Positions 35,485-45,539 of a stretch of DNA of 64,000 bases are shown here, in pieces (the first letter of the stretch is position 1; each line of letters starts with the position of its first letter). The notes beneath the pieces are model-generated. The model ran no database searches and was not told the DNA's origin. It was given only the letters and a program-made list of their open reading frames with translations. The stretch is from Burkholderiaceae bacterium (lineage in GTDB: Bacteria; Pseudomonadota; Gammaproteobacteria; Burkholderiales; Burkholderiaceae_C), in NCBI GenBank assembly GCA_016790575.1, contig JAEUOU010000028.1, forward strand, positions 1 through 64,000. The letters run 5' to 3'. The position numbers and the translations under genes are program-made.

Positions 35485-38400
35485 GCGGCCACCGCCGTAT
35501 AGCGCTGTATCAGTGCCAGCAACTCGTCTTCGGCATACGGTTTGCCAAGGTAGTGGTCGACTCCGAGTTCCTTGGCATGTTCACGGTGCTTCTCTGCGAT
35601 CCGGGATGTGATCATGATCACCGGCAGATCGCGCAGGCGTTCGTCCGCGCGAATGTTTCGCACCAGATCGAATCCGTCCATACGGGGCATTTCAATGTCG
35701 GACAACACCACCGACGGACGCTCTTCCTGCAAACGCTCCAGAGCCTGCAATCCGTCGGCCGCCATTGAAACCCGATAACCTTCACGCTGCAACAGGCGTT
35801 GCGTTACGCGGCGGACCGTAATGGAATCGTCGACAACCAGAACCAGCGGAATCTGTGGCGCGATGGCTTCGAGCCGAGCGACGGCAGCGCCGGAAGTTGT
35901 CGCCGCGGACTGCTGGGCGCCCTCGCTGCGAGCCCGCACGGACCACTCGCGTGCCTGCGCTCCGTGAATGGCCGCCAGCGCAACCGGGTTGTAAATCAGA
36001 ACAACCGCGCCGGAGGCCAGCATGGTCATTCCAGTCAATCCCCCAATACGCGCCAACTGCGGCCCCAGGTTCTTGACCACCACTTCCTGGTTACCCAGTA
36101 CCTCGTCTACGTGAACTGCAACGCGTTGGTCGGCACTGCGAAACACTACAGTTGGCGTCGTCCGGCCGACAGGATCCGCACTGGCGCCGCTGGATTGAAG
36201 CAAAGCTCCAGACCAGAAGAAGGGCACAGGCTCGCCGCCAACTGCAATGGACCCATGCAAATAGGCCGATTCCAGTTCCGGCGCGGAAAGGCGCCGGACG
36301 ATTTCCACCAAGTTGGCTGGCACACCAAAGGTCAGCCCGCCCGAGCGGATCATCACAACCTGCGTAACGGCGGTCGTCAGTGGCATGATCAGCTTGAAAC
36401 TGGTGCCTTGACCACTGTTGGTCTGCGTCTCGATACGGCCACCGAGACCTTGCACTTCGGTACGAACCACATCCATACCGATACCACGTCCGGCCAGCTC
36501 TGTCACTTCGGTGGCCGTGGAAAAGCCTGCAGAAAAGATCAGATTCGCCGCGTCACTGTCACTGATTTCGCCCGTGAGCAGTCCTTTTTCCTGCGCCTTC
36601 CTGCGGATCTGAACGAGATCAAGCCCTGCACCATCATCGCGAAACTCCACCGACACATCATTGCCTGCCTGGTTGAGCTCGATCGTAATGACCCCAATCG
36701 GCTCTTTACCACTTCGGCTCCGCTGATCCGCATGTTCGATTCCATGGACAACACAATTGCGCAGCAAATGTTCAAAGGCGGCCGTCATCCGATCAAGAAT
36801 GCCGCGATCCATTTCGATCGACCCACCGACGATATCCAGCTTGACTTGTTTGCCGGTATCCTTGGCAGCCTGACGGACTACGCGGTAAAGCCGCTCCGAG
36901 ATGCTCTCGAATTCGACCATTCGGGTTCGAAGCAGATCGCGTTGAAGCTCGCGCGTCTGCCGGGACTGGGCCACCAGATCATCCTGCGTCGCATCAACGG
37001 CTTTCTGAATGGTCCGCTGCACCGTCGCCACGTCATTGACCGACTCAGCCATCATGCGAGTCAACTCTTGAACGCGGGTGAATCGATCGAATTCAAGCGG
37101 ATCAAAATTCAGTTGGGAGTCTTTTGCTTGCGCCAGTCGCGACTGCATCTGCGTTTCGGCCTGCAATTCGATGTCACGAAGTTGCTGGCGCAAACGGTCC
37201 AAGTTTCCGGTCAGGTCGAGCATCGCCGCGCGGAGCTGGCTGAGTTCGGACTCAACCCGCGAGCGGGAAATCATGACCTCACCAGCCTGGTTGACCAATC
37301 GATCCAGGACCTGGGCACGCACCCGTACAGCCTGCTGCGCACCCGCGCGCGTTCCGGCCAGAATCAAGGCCGCCGGCTGGGCCACGACGCCCCGCTGGAT
37401 CGGCTCGGCCGCCGGAGACGATGGGGGGATCGGCGCCTCACCGACAGCAATGGGTTCGACCAGGACAGCAGGTTCGTCCGACGCAGGCAGAACCGACTCG
37501 ACGACCGAAGGAGCGCCGGGGGCAGCAATCGCTGAAATCGGGAGCGCACCGTGATCCTGACTGGACTGGCGCAAACGTTCAAAGACCGCTTCAATTTCGT
37601 CAACCCGCCCCATCAAGGGCGCAATCTGCGCCGTATTCACCGGCTCAGACCCCAGGCTTTCGATTTCACTTTCCAGGCGATGGGTCAATTCACCCAGTCG
37701 CATGGCTCCCGCCAGGCGGGAACTTCCTTTGAGCGTATGCAGAACCCGCAATACCTGAGCCCGTGCCGAAAGGTTTTCCGGTCGCTCCACCCACTGTCGC
37801 ATGGCACCACCCAATTGGGGCAACAGTTCCAGCGCTTCGTCCTCGAACACCGGGAAAAGATCGGGGTCCAAGGTATCCGTTGAGTCCAGATCAGATTCGG
37901 CGGCCTCGTAAACGGTTGAAACGGAGGCAGCTGCGGCGAATGTCAGTGCAGCGGGTGCCTGCCAGGCGCTGTCGTCCAAAGAGGCTTGTGGTGGAGTCAC
38001 CTCCAATTCAGCCAACTCGGAGGAGCCCGATGATTCCGCCGCCAAATCCTCTGGCGAGAGCAGGAATTCATCCTTCGTCGGCGCTTCATCAGCGTCCACA
38101 GGCTCCAAGGCCTGCAGCAAGTCTTCCAGACCGGCGGGGGCCTCACGCAGGAAGCCGGCAGCAAACTGATGCAGGAGGCGACGGATCTCTTCAGCCGCAT
38201 GTCGTAAAACCGCGCCTTGTTGGGCGGTACCACGATCCTGCAGCCGCAGGCGCTGAATGGCGTGCTCCGTCGCCCTGGCCACAGCCGAGAGAGACAGAAA
38301 TCCGACAGTTCCGGAACTTCCTGCCAAGGAATGCGCCCACGCTTCAGCAGACTCCGGAATCGGGGCATCCGGCGCCAGAGCCCATTCGTTGAGCGCGTTC

Positions 38401-41400
38401 TCCAGACAACGCGACCATTCGTCCGCTTCATTCAGGAATACGTTGTACAGCGGAATGCTGACGCGCAGATCCCCGATAACCTTGACCGATTCCTCCACCG
38501 GTTCAAGACCGTCACCGGTAGCCGCATCGGCAAAGGCAAGCGCATCCCAGGAGTCGACCGCTTCCACCGGAGTGGGTGCCACCTGAGGCGAAGCTTGCTC
38601 AGAGTTCAACGCCAACGCGGGCGGGGCCACACCATCGAGCTGACCCTCAGGCCACTCCATCTCCATTGCTTCAATCTGGTCGACCGAAGAGGGCGCCGAC
38701 GATGATTCACTGACATCAACAAACTCGCCGGGAACGTAGTCTCCGCTGTCTGCCGGTACTTCAAACGTCTCGCCAACCGCGGGAACGTCACCGAAGACAT
38801 CGATCATCTCGGAGGCGCCCTCCGTCGCCGCCGCAACCTGCTCTTCCACCACAAACGTCACATCAACAGGGGGAACTTCAATTACCAGGCTACTGGCCGG
38901 TTCAACCGCCAAGTCGGCCCCGTAGTCCCTTGCGACAGCAGGCAACTCCTGACCTTCAGGTTCGGTGTAGCCGTCTCCCCCGGGCGTATCGCCAACCAAG
39001 AACGCTGGCGCAGCCACCGCTTCAGCCGCTTCGGCCTTGTGGATAGGCAACAACTGTCCAGACAAACGCATGGCGTCCGCCGCCACACGAACCGGCATCG
39101 GTGTCCATCCGGTCGGACGTGCCATTGCGATGTCGTCGGCCCACTCGGAAAAAACGTCAAACGCTTGCTCGCACAAGGTACCCAGTTCCCGCGTGACAGG
39201 CTTGTTCTCGGCCAACCACGCATTGAGAACCTGCTCCATGGACCATGCGGCCTCGCCGAATTCGGTAAGGCCAACCATCCGGGAGCTGCCCTTGAGGGTG
39301 TGGAATGCGCGCCGCAAGGTTGTCTGCATTTCCAGATCGGACGGCAGGTCACGCAAACCTGCCAGCGCATCACGCCCGCCTGAGATGACTTCACCCGCCT
39401 CTTCCAGGAAGATTTGAAGCAACTCGTCGTCCACCTCATCGCCGGAATCAACGGCCGAACTAACCGGCGCTGGTGGCTGGGGAACGGTGACCGCTACCGG
39501 CACAGACTCCAACACGTCGTCCACTCTCGCGGACAATGCCCCGCCATCGCCCTGCGAGGCGACGACGGATGCCGACTGATCGGCTGCAAATACATCGGAG
39601 AGATCGACTTCAGGCGCAGACTCCACAACCGGGGCGGGCACGACCGCTGTAGCGACCTCAGGCACCAGAAAATCAAGGTCAAGGCTCGCGGCAGGTGCTT
39701 GCTGCGCAGTTTCAGAAGTGGGTTCAGGCGCGGCGTCGCCCGCGAACTCCAGATCAAGTCCGCTGGACTGGACGCTACGCCCCATGACTGGCTTGAGCTC
39801 ACCGGCATCGGCGTCAAAAACAAACAGCTTGCGGGCCAGCGCCGGCTGGTAATTCAACATATCAATCAGGAACCCCAGCGCACCCAGGTTGTTGCCCAAA
39901 CGCTCAAAGTCACCTGTGTCGTCGCCACCGGCGATATCCACCTGAATGGCCTTTTCGACCGTATCTCGCATCCGCGCGACCGCTGTCACAGCCTGATCAA
40001 GGCCAAGAACCGACAACACGCCCCGCATCTGACCAAGGTAGGCCGGAACCTCCGCAATCGATTGGCGGTCTGCCGGATTGCGAAAGAATTGATCCATGGC
40101 CTTCTCGGCCAAAGACAAGGTGGTTCGCAACTCACCGACCACAGTACCCATGGTCTGCCGGTCATTGACACTGCGATAGAGATCCTCCATCCAGGATTCA
40201 AGAGGCTGCGACTCGCCACCACCGCCCACCCATTCCAGACGATACGCCAACGTATCGATACGGGCCGCCGTTTCTGCCCCCTCCAGCCGTCGCTCGGCGA
40301 GCGATGCCTCCAGGTAAAGAATGGCCGTTGCGACTTCCAAGGCCAGCGGAGCTGCAGGGGCAGCCCCTGAACGCACCGTTTGTTCCGCCATCTGGCGCAA
40401 CACGCCGGCCAGTCGGTCGCCCCCTTCAACAAGCCGTGCGATGGAGTCACCCATCAGGGAAAACTGATCACCGAGATTCTTCAGGCGGGTCAGATCTCCC
40501 CCGGAAACGGCGGACCACGCCTCCTTGACTGCCTCAATTCGCTTGCGCGCCTGCGTCAGCAGCGACGGGTCATAGCGCCCGTAGACCGGAACGTCGTAAT
40601 CGACCGGTTGATACGCCTCCAGGCCAAGACTCCTGCGCACCGCGATCAAAACAGGCGCTTCTCCTGGGAGGGCTGGCAATGCCTGTGAGCAAAAGAATGC
40701 AAGATCCTTTGCCAGACGCTCCGGGCTGCTGCGATCACCCTGGATGAAACTCGCAAACTGCAAAAGCATCCGAGAAGCCATCCGCTTGGTGTAGACATCC
40801 AAACGGACCAGGCCTTTACCCATTGCTTCAAAACAGCCAGCAGCGACCGTCCAGAGCACGGCAAGATGCCGGTCGCCGCCCTGCGCAGCCACCGCGAGGC
40901 ACGCACTGTGGAGGCGCAACGCGGAGTTCACATCGCCGGACTGGATCAGATTCAGGACCGCCTGATCAAGCTCCCGGCGAGCCGGCAGTTCCCGCTCACC
41001 CAGCGTGACGCCGTCAATCGAACGCCAACGCCATTCCACGGACCACAGGTCAGCGGGATGGATTCGGTCCGCGTGATTCTGGCTTTGCACATCACGATAT
41101 TGCGGAAACAAGCCCACAGACGAAGGCTGGCGCCCTGCCAGCAGCAGCTCCAGATATTCGACCAAGGCAAAGCCGGCGCGCTCGACAACGCCGACATTCG
41201 AATCTGTGCATTGTTCCGGACGCTGGATATAGCGTTGCACAGCCTGTTCCATCGCGCGAAGAAACTGCGCAGGAATTTCAAGACCCACCATCTCCAGCGC
41301 ACCCACCGCCTGATGCAACTGCTGACGGGCAATACGTAACTGCGAGGCATCAACCGACGCAAGGTCTGTCCCTCTTGCCGCATCGGAATCACGGACGAAC

Positions 41401-41525
41401 TTGCGCAGCGCCTTGTTTCCGACATCAAGCGACTTGCGAACTTCATCCAGAACCCAAGCGAGGGGACCCAGATCTACCGCGTCTGCCTGAACAGTCGCTG
41501 CACCATTCGGTTCATTGATTGGCAT
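35475..41525 (-). CDS. chpA: ChpA/PilL-type CheA hybrid kinase of the type IV pilus chemosensory system
   Basis: A protein of about 2016 residues. The N-terminal 700 residues are helical. Three HPt sites follow: His742 (HTLKGSSRMVG), His1065 (HSLAGSSGTVG) and His1263 (HTLKGSSRLAG), separated by acidic, low-complexity linkers. Then come the CheA dimerisation region, ATPase (NCVVHGIEH, DDGAGLD, GRGIGMDVV), a CheW-like domain and a C-terminal receiver with Asp1943 (VLSDIEMPRMDG). It phosphorylates PilG and PilH to control twitching. The ATG at 41525 was preferred to a GTG one codon earlier. It is the last gene of pilG-H-I-J-chpA. Confidence 0.93.
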   Translation of the reverse strand: MPINEPNGAATVQADAVDLGPLAWVLDEVRKSLDVGNKALRKFVRDSDAARGTDLASVDASQLRIARQQLHQAVGALEMVGLEIPAQFLRAMEQAVQRYIQRPEQCTDSNVGVVERAGFALVEYLELLLAGRQPSSVGLFPQYRDVQSQNHADRIHPADLWSVEWRWRSIDGVTLGERELPARRELDQAVLNLIQSGDVNSALRLHSACLAVAAQGGDRHLAVLWTVAAGCFEAMGKGLVRLDVYTKRMASRMLLQFASFIQGDRSSPERLAKDLAFFCSQALPALPGEAPVLIAVRRSLGLEAYQPVDYDVPVYGRYDPSLLTQARKRIEAVKEAWSAVSGGDLTRLKNLGDQFSLMGDSIARLVEGGDRLAGVLRQMAEQTVRSGAAPAAPLALEVATAILYLEASLAERRLEGAETAARIDTLAYRLEWVGGGGESQPLESWMEDLYRSVNDRQTMGTVVGELRTTLSLAEKAMDQFFRNPADRQSIAEVPAYLGQMRGVLSVLGLDQAVTAVARMRDTVEKAIQVDIAGGDDTGDFERLGNNLGALGFLIDMLNYQPALARKLFVFDADAGELKPVMGRSVQSSGLDLEFAGDAAPEPTSETAQQAPAASLDLDFLVPEVATAVVPAPVVESAPEVDLSDVFAADQSASVVASQGDGGALSARVDDVLESVPVAVTVPQPPAPVSSAVDSGDEVDDELLQIFLEEAGEVISGGRDALAGLRDLPSDLEMQTTLRRAFHTLKGSSRMVGLTEFGEAAWSMEQVLNAWLAENKPVTRELGTLCEQAFDVFSEWADDIAMARPTGWTPMPVRVAADAMRLSGQLLPIHKAEAAEAVAAPAFLVGDTPGGDGYTEPEGQELPAVARDYGADLAVEPASSLVIEVPPVDVTFVVEEQVAAATEGASEMIDVFGDVPAVGETFEVPADSGDYVPGEFVDVSESSSAPSSVDQIEAMEMEWPEGQLDGVAPPALALNSEQASPQVAPTPVEAVDSWDALAFADAATGDGLEPVEESVKVIGDLRVSIPLYNVFLNEADEWSRCLENALNEWALAPDAPIPESAEAWAHSLAGSSGTVGFLSLSAVARATEHAIQRLRLQDRGTAQQGAVLRHAAEEIRRLLHQFAAGFLREAPAGLEDLLQALEPVDADEAPTKDEFLLSPEDLAAESSGSSELAELEVTPPQASLDDSAWQAPAALTFAAAASVSTVYEAAESDLDSTDTLDPDLFPVFEDEALELLPQLGGAMRQWVERPENLSARAQVLRVLHTLKGSSRLAGAMRLGELTHRLESEIESLGSEPVNTAQIAPLMGRVDEIEAVFERLRQSSQDHGALPISAIAAPGAPSVVESVLPASDEPAVLVEPIAVGEAPIPPSSPAAEPIQRGVVAQPAALILAGTRAGAQQAVRVRAQVLDRLVNQAGEVMISRSRVESELSQLRAAMLDLTGNLDRLRQQLRDIELQAETQMQSRLAQAKDSQLNFDPLEFDRFTRVQELTRMMAESVNDVATVQRTIQKAVDATQDDLVAQSRQTRELQRDLLRTRMVEFESISERLYRVVRQAAKDTGKQVKLDIVGGSIEMDRGILDRMTAAFEHLLRNCVVHGIEHADQRSRSGKEPIGVITIELNQAGNDVSVEFRDDGAGLDLVQIRRKAQEKGLLTGEISDSDAANLIFSAGFSTATEVTELAGRGIGMDVVRTEVQGLGGRIETQTNSGQGTSFKLIMPLTTAVTQVVMIRSGGLTFGVPANLVEIVRRLSAPELESAYLHGSIAVGGEPVPFFWSGALLQSSGASADPVGRTTPTVVFRSADQRVAVHVDEVLGNQEVVVKNLGPQLARIGGLTGMTMLASGAVVLIYNPVALAAIHGAQAREWSVRARSEGAQQSAATTSGAAVARLEAIAPQIPLVLVVDDSITVRRVTQRLLQREGYRVSMAADGLQALERLQEERPSVVLSDIEMPRMDGFDLVRNIRADERLRDLPVIMITSRIAEKHREHAKELGVDHYLGKPYAEDELLALIQRYTAVAATA

Positions 41526-41570
41526 CACTCGTCAGGCTCCAAATTGACAGGCCGGTAAACGCGCGCTGCG

Positions 41571-43880
41571 TCACGCGATCTTGAACCGCGAAACCGACTG
41601 GCGCAACTCGTCTGCCATGCGGGAGAGTTCACGAACCTGGTCAGCTGTCGATCGGGTACCTTCTCCCGTCTGCTCGGTCACGGCAAAAATGTGCTGGATG
41701 TTTCCCGCCACCACGTTGGCCGATTCGGCTTCGCGAGATGCAGCCGTCGAAATCTGCTCGATCAGCTCGGCAAGTTGGCGCGAAACGCGGTCAATCTCCG
41801 ACAGCGCCGTCCCCGCGTTATCGGACAGTTTCGCGCCCTCGACCACACCCTGCGTCGAGCGTTCCATGGCGGCCACCGCGTCCTGCGTATCGGTCTGAAT
41901 CGCCTTCACCAGCGCAGAGATCTGCCGCGTTGCATCCGCCGACCGCTCGGCCAGTCGCTGCACTTCTTCAGCCACCACCGAGAAGCCCCGCCCGGCTTCA
42001 CCGGCGGAGGCCGCCTGAATGGCGGCGTTCAAGGCCAGCACGTTGGTCTGTTCGGTAATGTCCGAGATCAGTTCAGTAATTTCCCCGATCTCCTGGGACG
42101 ATTCGCCCAGTCGTTTGATCCGCTTCGAAGTCTCCTGAATCTGATCGCGAATCGAGTTCATGCCGCCGATGGCCGCCTGCACCGCCCCCAGTCCAGATTC
42201 CGCCGCCATAAGTGATTGACGCGCAACCGTGGCCGACTCTTGCGCCTGGCCCGACACCTCGTTGATTCGAGACGCCATGTCCAGCACCGACTGACCGGTT
42301 TCACGAATCTCGCGCAGCTGCTCCGTCGATGCGGCCAACAGCTCGGTGGACGTACTCTCCACCTGGCCGGTCGTCTGGGCCACACGGGTTGCTGTCGACT
42401 GTACGTTGCCCACAAGCAGCCGGAGTTCTTCCACGGTGTAGTTGACCGAATCGGCGATTGCGCCGGTAATGTCTTCGGTCACGGTGGCTTCCTGTGTCAG
42501 GTCACCTTCCGCAACGGTCTGAAGTTCGTTCATCAGCCTCAGAATGGCGGCCTGGTTGGCGTCGTTGATACGTTTTGCTTCCAGTTCGAGTTGTTCCGCT
42601 TCTTGCCGTTGCCGTTCCGCAACCAACTGGCGAGCCCGGCTATCTTGCAGCTGAACATAGGCAAAGCCCCCCGCACAACCCAGCGCGGCCAAGGCGCTCA
42701 GGGCCAGCATCAGCAACGGGCCCGTACCCAGACCCGTTTTGGCCGCGAGTTGCTCTTGAACCTCCTGCAGGCTGCGGCGAAGCGGTTCACTGTCGGCAAT
42801 GATCGCCGCCTGGGCTTCACGGGCAGATACCAAGCCCTGAAGGTTGCCCAGAATCGCACCGGCCTGCCCGCGGGTTTCTTCGTACAACTTGAGCAAAGCA
42901 TCGAGGCGCTCACGCGTCTGCGCATCTTTGGCCGGAGACAGTCGCAGTTCGGCGCTGCCGTCCAGAAGTCCCTGTGAAATCTCCTTGAAGGAGTTCAAGT
43001 CCTTGCCCAAGAGGAAAACCGCCTCGGGGCTGACGCCCTCCATGGTCAGAAACTCGTTGGCGGATTTACCGATACGCTGGGTCAACATCACCAACTGACC
43101 GGCCGCCGAGATCTCCGCGGCGGGTGCGTTTTGCTGGAGCTTCAGCGAAGAAACCGTCTCCGCGATCTCCAGCAAATCCGATGACTGGCGGTTGATGGTT
43201 CGAAGGGCTGAGCCGACTTGGGTCAGGATCTTCTGTTGCGCCATGACGGCCGCAGCGCTCTTTTCCGCACCATCAACCAACGGAAGGGATTTGTCGAGCG
43301 CTTCCGGATCAATGCCCGTGACCGCATCAAGGCGCAGTTCGGCGTCGCCGTTCTTCAGGCCTCGAACAGATTTGGCCAAAATCTCCGAGCTTTCTTTCAC
43401 CTCGGCAAAGGCCTGGGGGCTTCCCAGCAAAGCCTGTGAAACCGACTTCGCCAATCGCTGCGATTGGGTTAGCGCCTGTCCCGACGCGCCCACCTGCTGG
43501 GCCACCTTATCCGCCTGATTGAGCGCATAGAAGGTCACGCCGGCCAGTGCCACCAGCGAGACCGCCAGCGCAATCCCCAACGTCCGCTGGTGTTCGGCTG
43601 CGGTTCGAGAGCCCAGAATTGGCACCGTGACAAGATCCCCGACCGGCCTGCCCGCATCCTCGCCATCGGCACTTTGGGCCGATGCGTCGAATGGCGCCTG
43701 GGCAACCGGGGCCGCCATTGCCGCCGTTGCGTCGACGGCCAGCGACTGCGACGAATCCATTGCGATCGACCGGTCTTCCGACACCACGGAAAAGTCGACA
43801 CTGGCCCCCTCGCGTGCGTCCGACTGGGCAGACTTTCCTTTGCTGGAAAGCTTTTGGGCAATTTTCTGGATCAGGGACAT
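41571..43880 (-). CDS. pilJ: PilJ, methyl-accepting chemoreceptor for twitching motility
   Basis: A 769-residue transmembrane receptor. The first 85 residues are cytoplasmic and polar, with helices near 90-108 ([20 protein letters not shown]) and about 385-410. Between them is a periplasmic PilJ-type helical sensor with repeated GDAELRLD and SAELRLSP segments. HAMP and a methyl-accepting signalling domain follow, with hairpin tip [17 protein letters not shown]. It activates the ChpA kinase. It lies 21 bp after pilI. No CheR or CheB-type gene is in the cluster. Confidence 0.93.
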   Translation of the reverse strand: MSLIQKIAQKLSSKGKSAQSDAREGASVDFSVVSEDRSIAMDSSQSLAVDATAAMAAPVAQAPFDASAQSADGEDAGRPVGDLVTVPILGSRTAAEHQRTLGIALAVSLVALAGVTFYALNQADKVAQQVGASGQALTQSQRLAKSVSQALLGSPQAFAEVKESSEILAKSVRGLKNGDAELRLDAVTGIDPEALDKSLPLVDGAEKSAAAVMAQQKILTQVGSALRTINRQSSDLLEIAETVSSLKLQQNAPAAEISAAGQLVMLTQRIGKSANEFLTMEGVSPEAVFLLGKDLNSFKEISQGLLDGSAELRLSPAKDAQTRERLDALLKLYEETRGQAGAILGNLQGLVSAREAQAAIIADSEPLRRSLQEVQEQLAAKTGLGTGPLLMLALSALAALGCAGGFAYVQLQDSRARQLVAERQRQEAEQLELEAKRINDANQAAILRLMNELQTVAEGDLTQEATVTEDITGAIADSVNYTVEELRLLVGNVQSTATRVAQTTGQVESTSTELLAASTEQLREIRETGQSVLDMASRINEVSGQAQESATVARQSLMAAESGLGAVQAAIGGMNSIRDQIQETSKRIKRLGESSQEIGEITELISDITEQTNVLALNAAIQAASAGEAGRGFSVVAEEVQRLAERSADATRQISALVKAIQTDTQDAVAAMERSTQGVVEGAKLSDNAGTALSEIDRVSRQLAELIEQISTAASREAESANVVAGNIQHIFAVTEQTGEGTRSTADQVRELSRMADELRQSVSRFKIA

Positions 43881-43901
43881 TTTTTGCCTTCCTCGAAACG
43901 T

Positions 43902-44432
43902 TCAGGCGCTGACTAAAAGAAATTCGGGTTGCTGGGAGAGGCTTTGCAGATTGATTTCCTGCCAATCCAGTCCTCTTTCATCGGTATACAGATGCCCGAA
44001 GAAGGCTGGAGAGCCCGCTGGGCTGGTACCGGAGCGAAGAAATGAATCGGTGTTGCGCAAACCCACCAGGCTGTCGACGAGCAATCCACAGTTGACACCG
44101 AACACCGGGTTGAAGACGACCACCCGAGACTGGGCCAATTGGGTCTCAGAACGTGGCGGCACCGGCTTGCCGCTGACATACCCACCGAAGTCAACAATCC
44201 CGAAAAGGTTGCCGCGCAAATTGCCGACGCCAAGAAACCAGTCGCGTGTGTACGGAACCCGCTGCAACGGCACCATGGGGAAAATCTCGCCCGAATGACT
44301 GAGCGGGAAGAGAAACCGGTGTCCGCCAGCGACCAGCGCCAACCAGGACGCCGACGCGCCGGACGCGCGGGCCTGCTTGAGCCTGTCTGCCAGACGGCCC
44401 TGAAAATCCCGGAGCGCTTCACGACTGGCCAT
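43902..44432 (-). CDS. pilI: PilI, CheW-like adaptor
   Basis: A 176-residue CheW-domain protein coupling PilJ to the ChpA kinase. The fold is visible in LVAGGHRFLFPLSHSGEI, VPYTRDWFLGVGNLRGNLFGIVDFGGYV and SRVVVFNPVFGVNCGLLVDSLVGLRN. It lies between pilH and pilJ with short gaps (7 and 21 bp), so all are co-transcribed. Confidence 0.92.
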   Translation of the reverse strand: MASREALRDFQGRLADRLKQARASGASASWLALVAGGHRFLFPLSHSGEIFPMVPLQRVPYTRDWFLGVGNLRGNLFGIVDFGGYVSGKPVPPRSETQLAQSRVVVFNPVFGVNCGLLVDSLVGLRNTDSFLRSGTSPAGSPAFFGHLYTDERGLDWQEINLQSLSQQPEFLLVSA

Positions 44433-44439
44433 GGGTCAT

Positions 44440-44805
44440 TCAACCCAGCGCGCGAATCTTGGACAGCAGTTCCTCGCTGTCAACCGGTTTTGTGACATAG
44501 TCCCGCGCTCCCTGGCGCATGCCCCATACCCGATCGGTTTCCTGATTCTTGCTGGTGCACATGATCACCGGCACATCGGAGTACAGCGGGTCGCGGGAGA
44601 TGGCCCGGGTTACCTGGAAGCCGTTTTGGCCCGGCATCACCACATCCATGAGGATCAGGTCCGGTTTGTCTTCAGCAAGCCGTTTCAGTGCCTCTTCGCC
44701 ATTCTCGGCAGTCCGTACCAGGAAGCCCTGCTTCTGCAACAAATCGGTCAGGAACATCAGTTCGGTCTTGGAATCGTCAACGATCAGTACTTTCTTGATT
44801 GGCAT
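44440..44805 (-). CDS. pilH: PilH, single-domain response regulator
   Basis: A 121-residue CheY-like receiver with acid pocket IVDDS, phosphoacceptor Asp54 (LILMDVVMPGQNG), switch residue in MCTSKN and Lys in VTKPVD. In Pseudomonas PilH opposes or tunes PilG output. AGGAGG lies upstream of the ATG at 44805; a GTG lies one codon earlier. It overlaps pilG by one base. Confidence 0.91.
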   Translation of the reverse strand: MPIKKVLIVDDSKTELMFLTDLLQKQGFLVRTAENGEEALKRLAEDKPDLILMDVVMPGQNGFQVTRAISRDPLYSDVPVIMCTSKNQETDRVWGMRQGARDYVTKPVDSEELLSKIRALG

Positions 44806-45203
44806 CACTGTCCTCCTGGGGCATGGTTTCCGTGCTGCTGCACGGCTTGCAGCAACTGGTCTTTGGTAAAGGGTTTGGTCAGGTACTCCTGTGACCCGAC
44901 CATGCGCCCGCGCGCTTTGTCGAAGACTCCGTCCTTGGACGAGAGCATCACCACCGGAACATGGGCGAAGCGGGCGTTGCGTTTGATGATGGCACAGGTC
45001 TGATAGCCATCCAGTCTGGGCATGAGGATGTCGCAGAAAATGATATCGGGCAGGTTGTCGCTGATCTTCGACAAGGCGTCAAAACCGTCTTCGGCCAACA
45101 GGACTTCGTGCCCGCCTTGCTTGAGGAAGATTTCGGCGCTTCGCCGGATCGTGTTGCTGTCGTCGATGACCAGCACCCTGATAGCGGTTCGCGGTGTACT
45201 CAA
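44805..45203 (-). CDS. pilG: PilG, single-domain response regulator
   Basis: A 132-residue CheY-like receiver with VIDDSNTIRR, phosphoacceptor Asp58 (IIFCDILMPRLDGY), MLSSKD and Lys in LTKPFTKD. In Pseudomonas it promotes pilus extension. It is the first gene of the chp cluster. The best start is an unusual TTG at 45203: AGGGG lies upstream and no ATG precedes the conserved beta strand RVLVIDDS. Confidence 0.9.
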   Translation of the reverse strand: MSTPRTAIRVLVIDDSNTIRRSAEIFLKQGGHEVLLAEDGFDALSKISDNLPDIIFCDILMPRLDGYQTCAIIKRNARFAHVPVVMLSSKDGVFDKARGRMVGSQEYLTKPFTKDQLLQAVQQHGNHAPGGQ

Positions 45204-45264
45204 GATTTGAACCCCTGTAGTCGGAATGGGGGCGCGTATTGCTCGAGCGCCCGCCTAAGGTCTG

Positions 45265-45447
45265 TCAGATTTCCACCATCTCGAAGTCTTCTTTGCGGGC
45301 TCCACATTCAGGACAGGTCCAGTTCATCGGAACATCACTCCAAGCCACTCCCGGTGCGATTCCATGGTCCGGTGCGCCGGTTGCCTCATCGTAGATCCAC
45401 CCGCAAATCAGACACATCCAAGTCTTGTTGTGCGTGTTACTGGTCAC
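45265..45447 (-). CDS. Rubredoxin
   Basis: A 60-residue iron protein with two CxxCG knuckles, MCLICGWIYDEATG and TCPECGARKEDFE, that bind one Fe. It is a small cytoplasmic electron carrier, partner unknown; rubredoxins serve alkane hydroxylases or oxygen and peroxide reductases. Translation seems to start with GTG at 45447. It is divergent from the ThiD-like gene and 61 bp upstream of pilG on the same strand. Confidence 0.93.
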   Translation of the reverse strand: MTSNTHNKTWMCLICGWIYDEATGAPDHGIAPGVAWSDVPMNWTCPECGARKEDFEMVEI

Positions 45448-45539
45448 AGCTTAAAAGTCCTTCACATAGAATGCAATCATTGTATCGAGCCCCTTGGGGC
45501 GATCCCTCTGCGGCTGACGCGTCGGCCGCGCTCCGCCGC

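Noticed and set aside
35799-37535. A 578-codon plus-strand open frame
   Set aside because: It is opposite the conserved C-terminal half of chpA; composition is that of a shadow.
45489-45500. GCCCCTTGGGGC palindrome before the ThiD-like gene, with a related CCCCAAGGGG near 19536
   Set aside because: Too short and G+C-rich to separate from chance; no flanking signal supports an operator or terminator.
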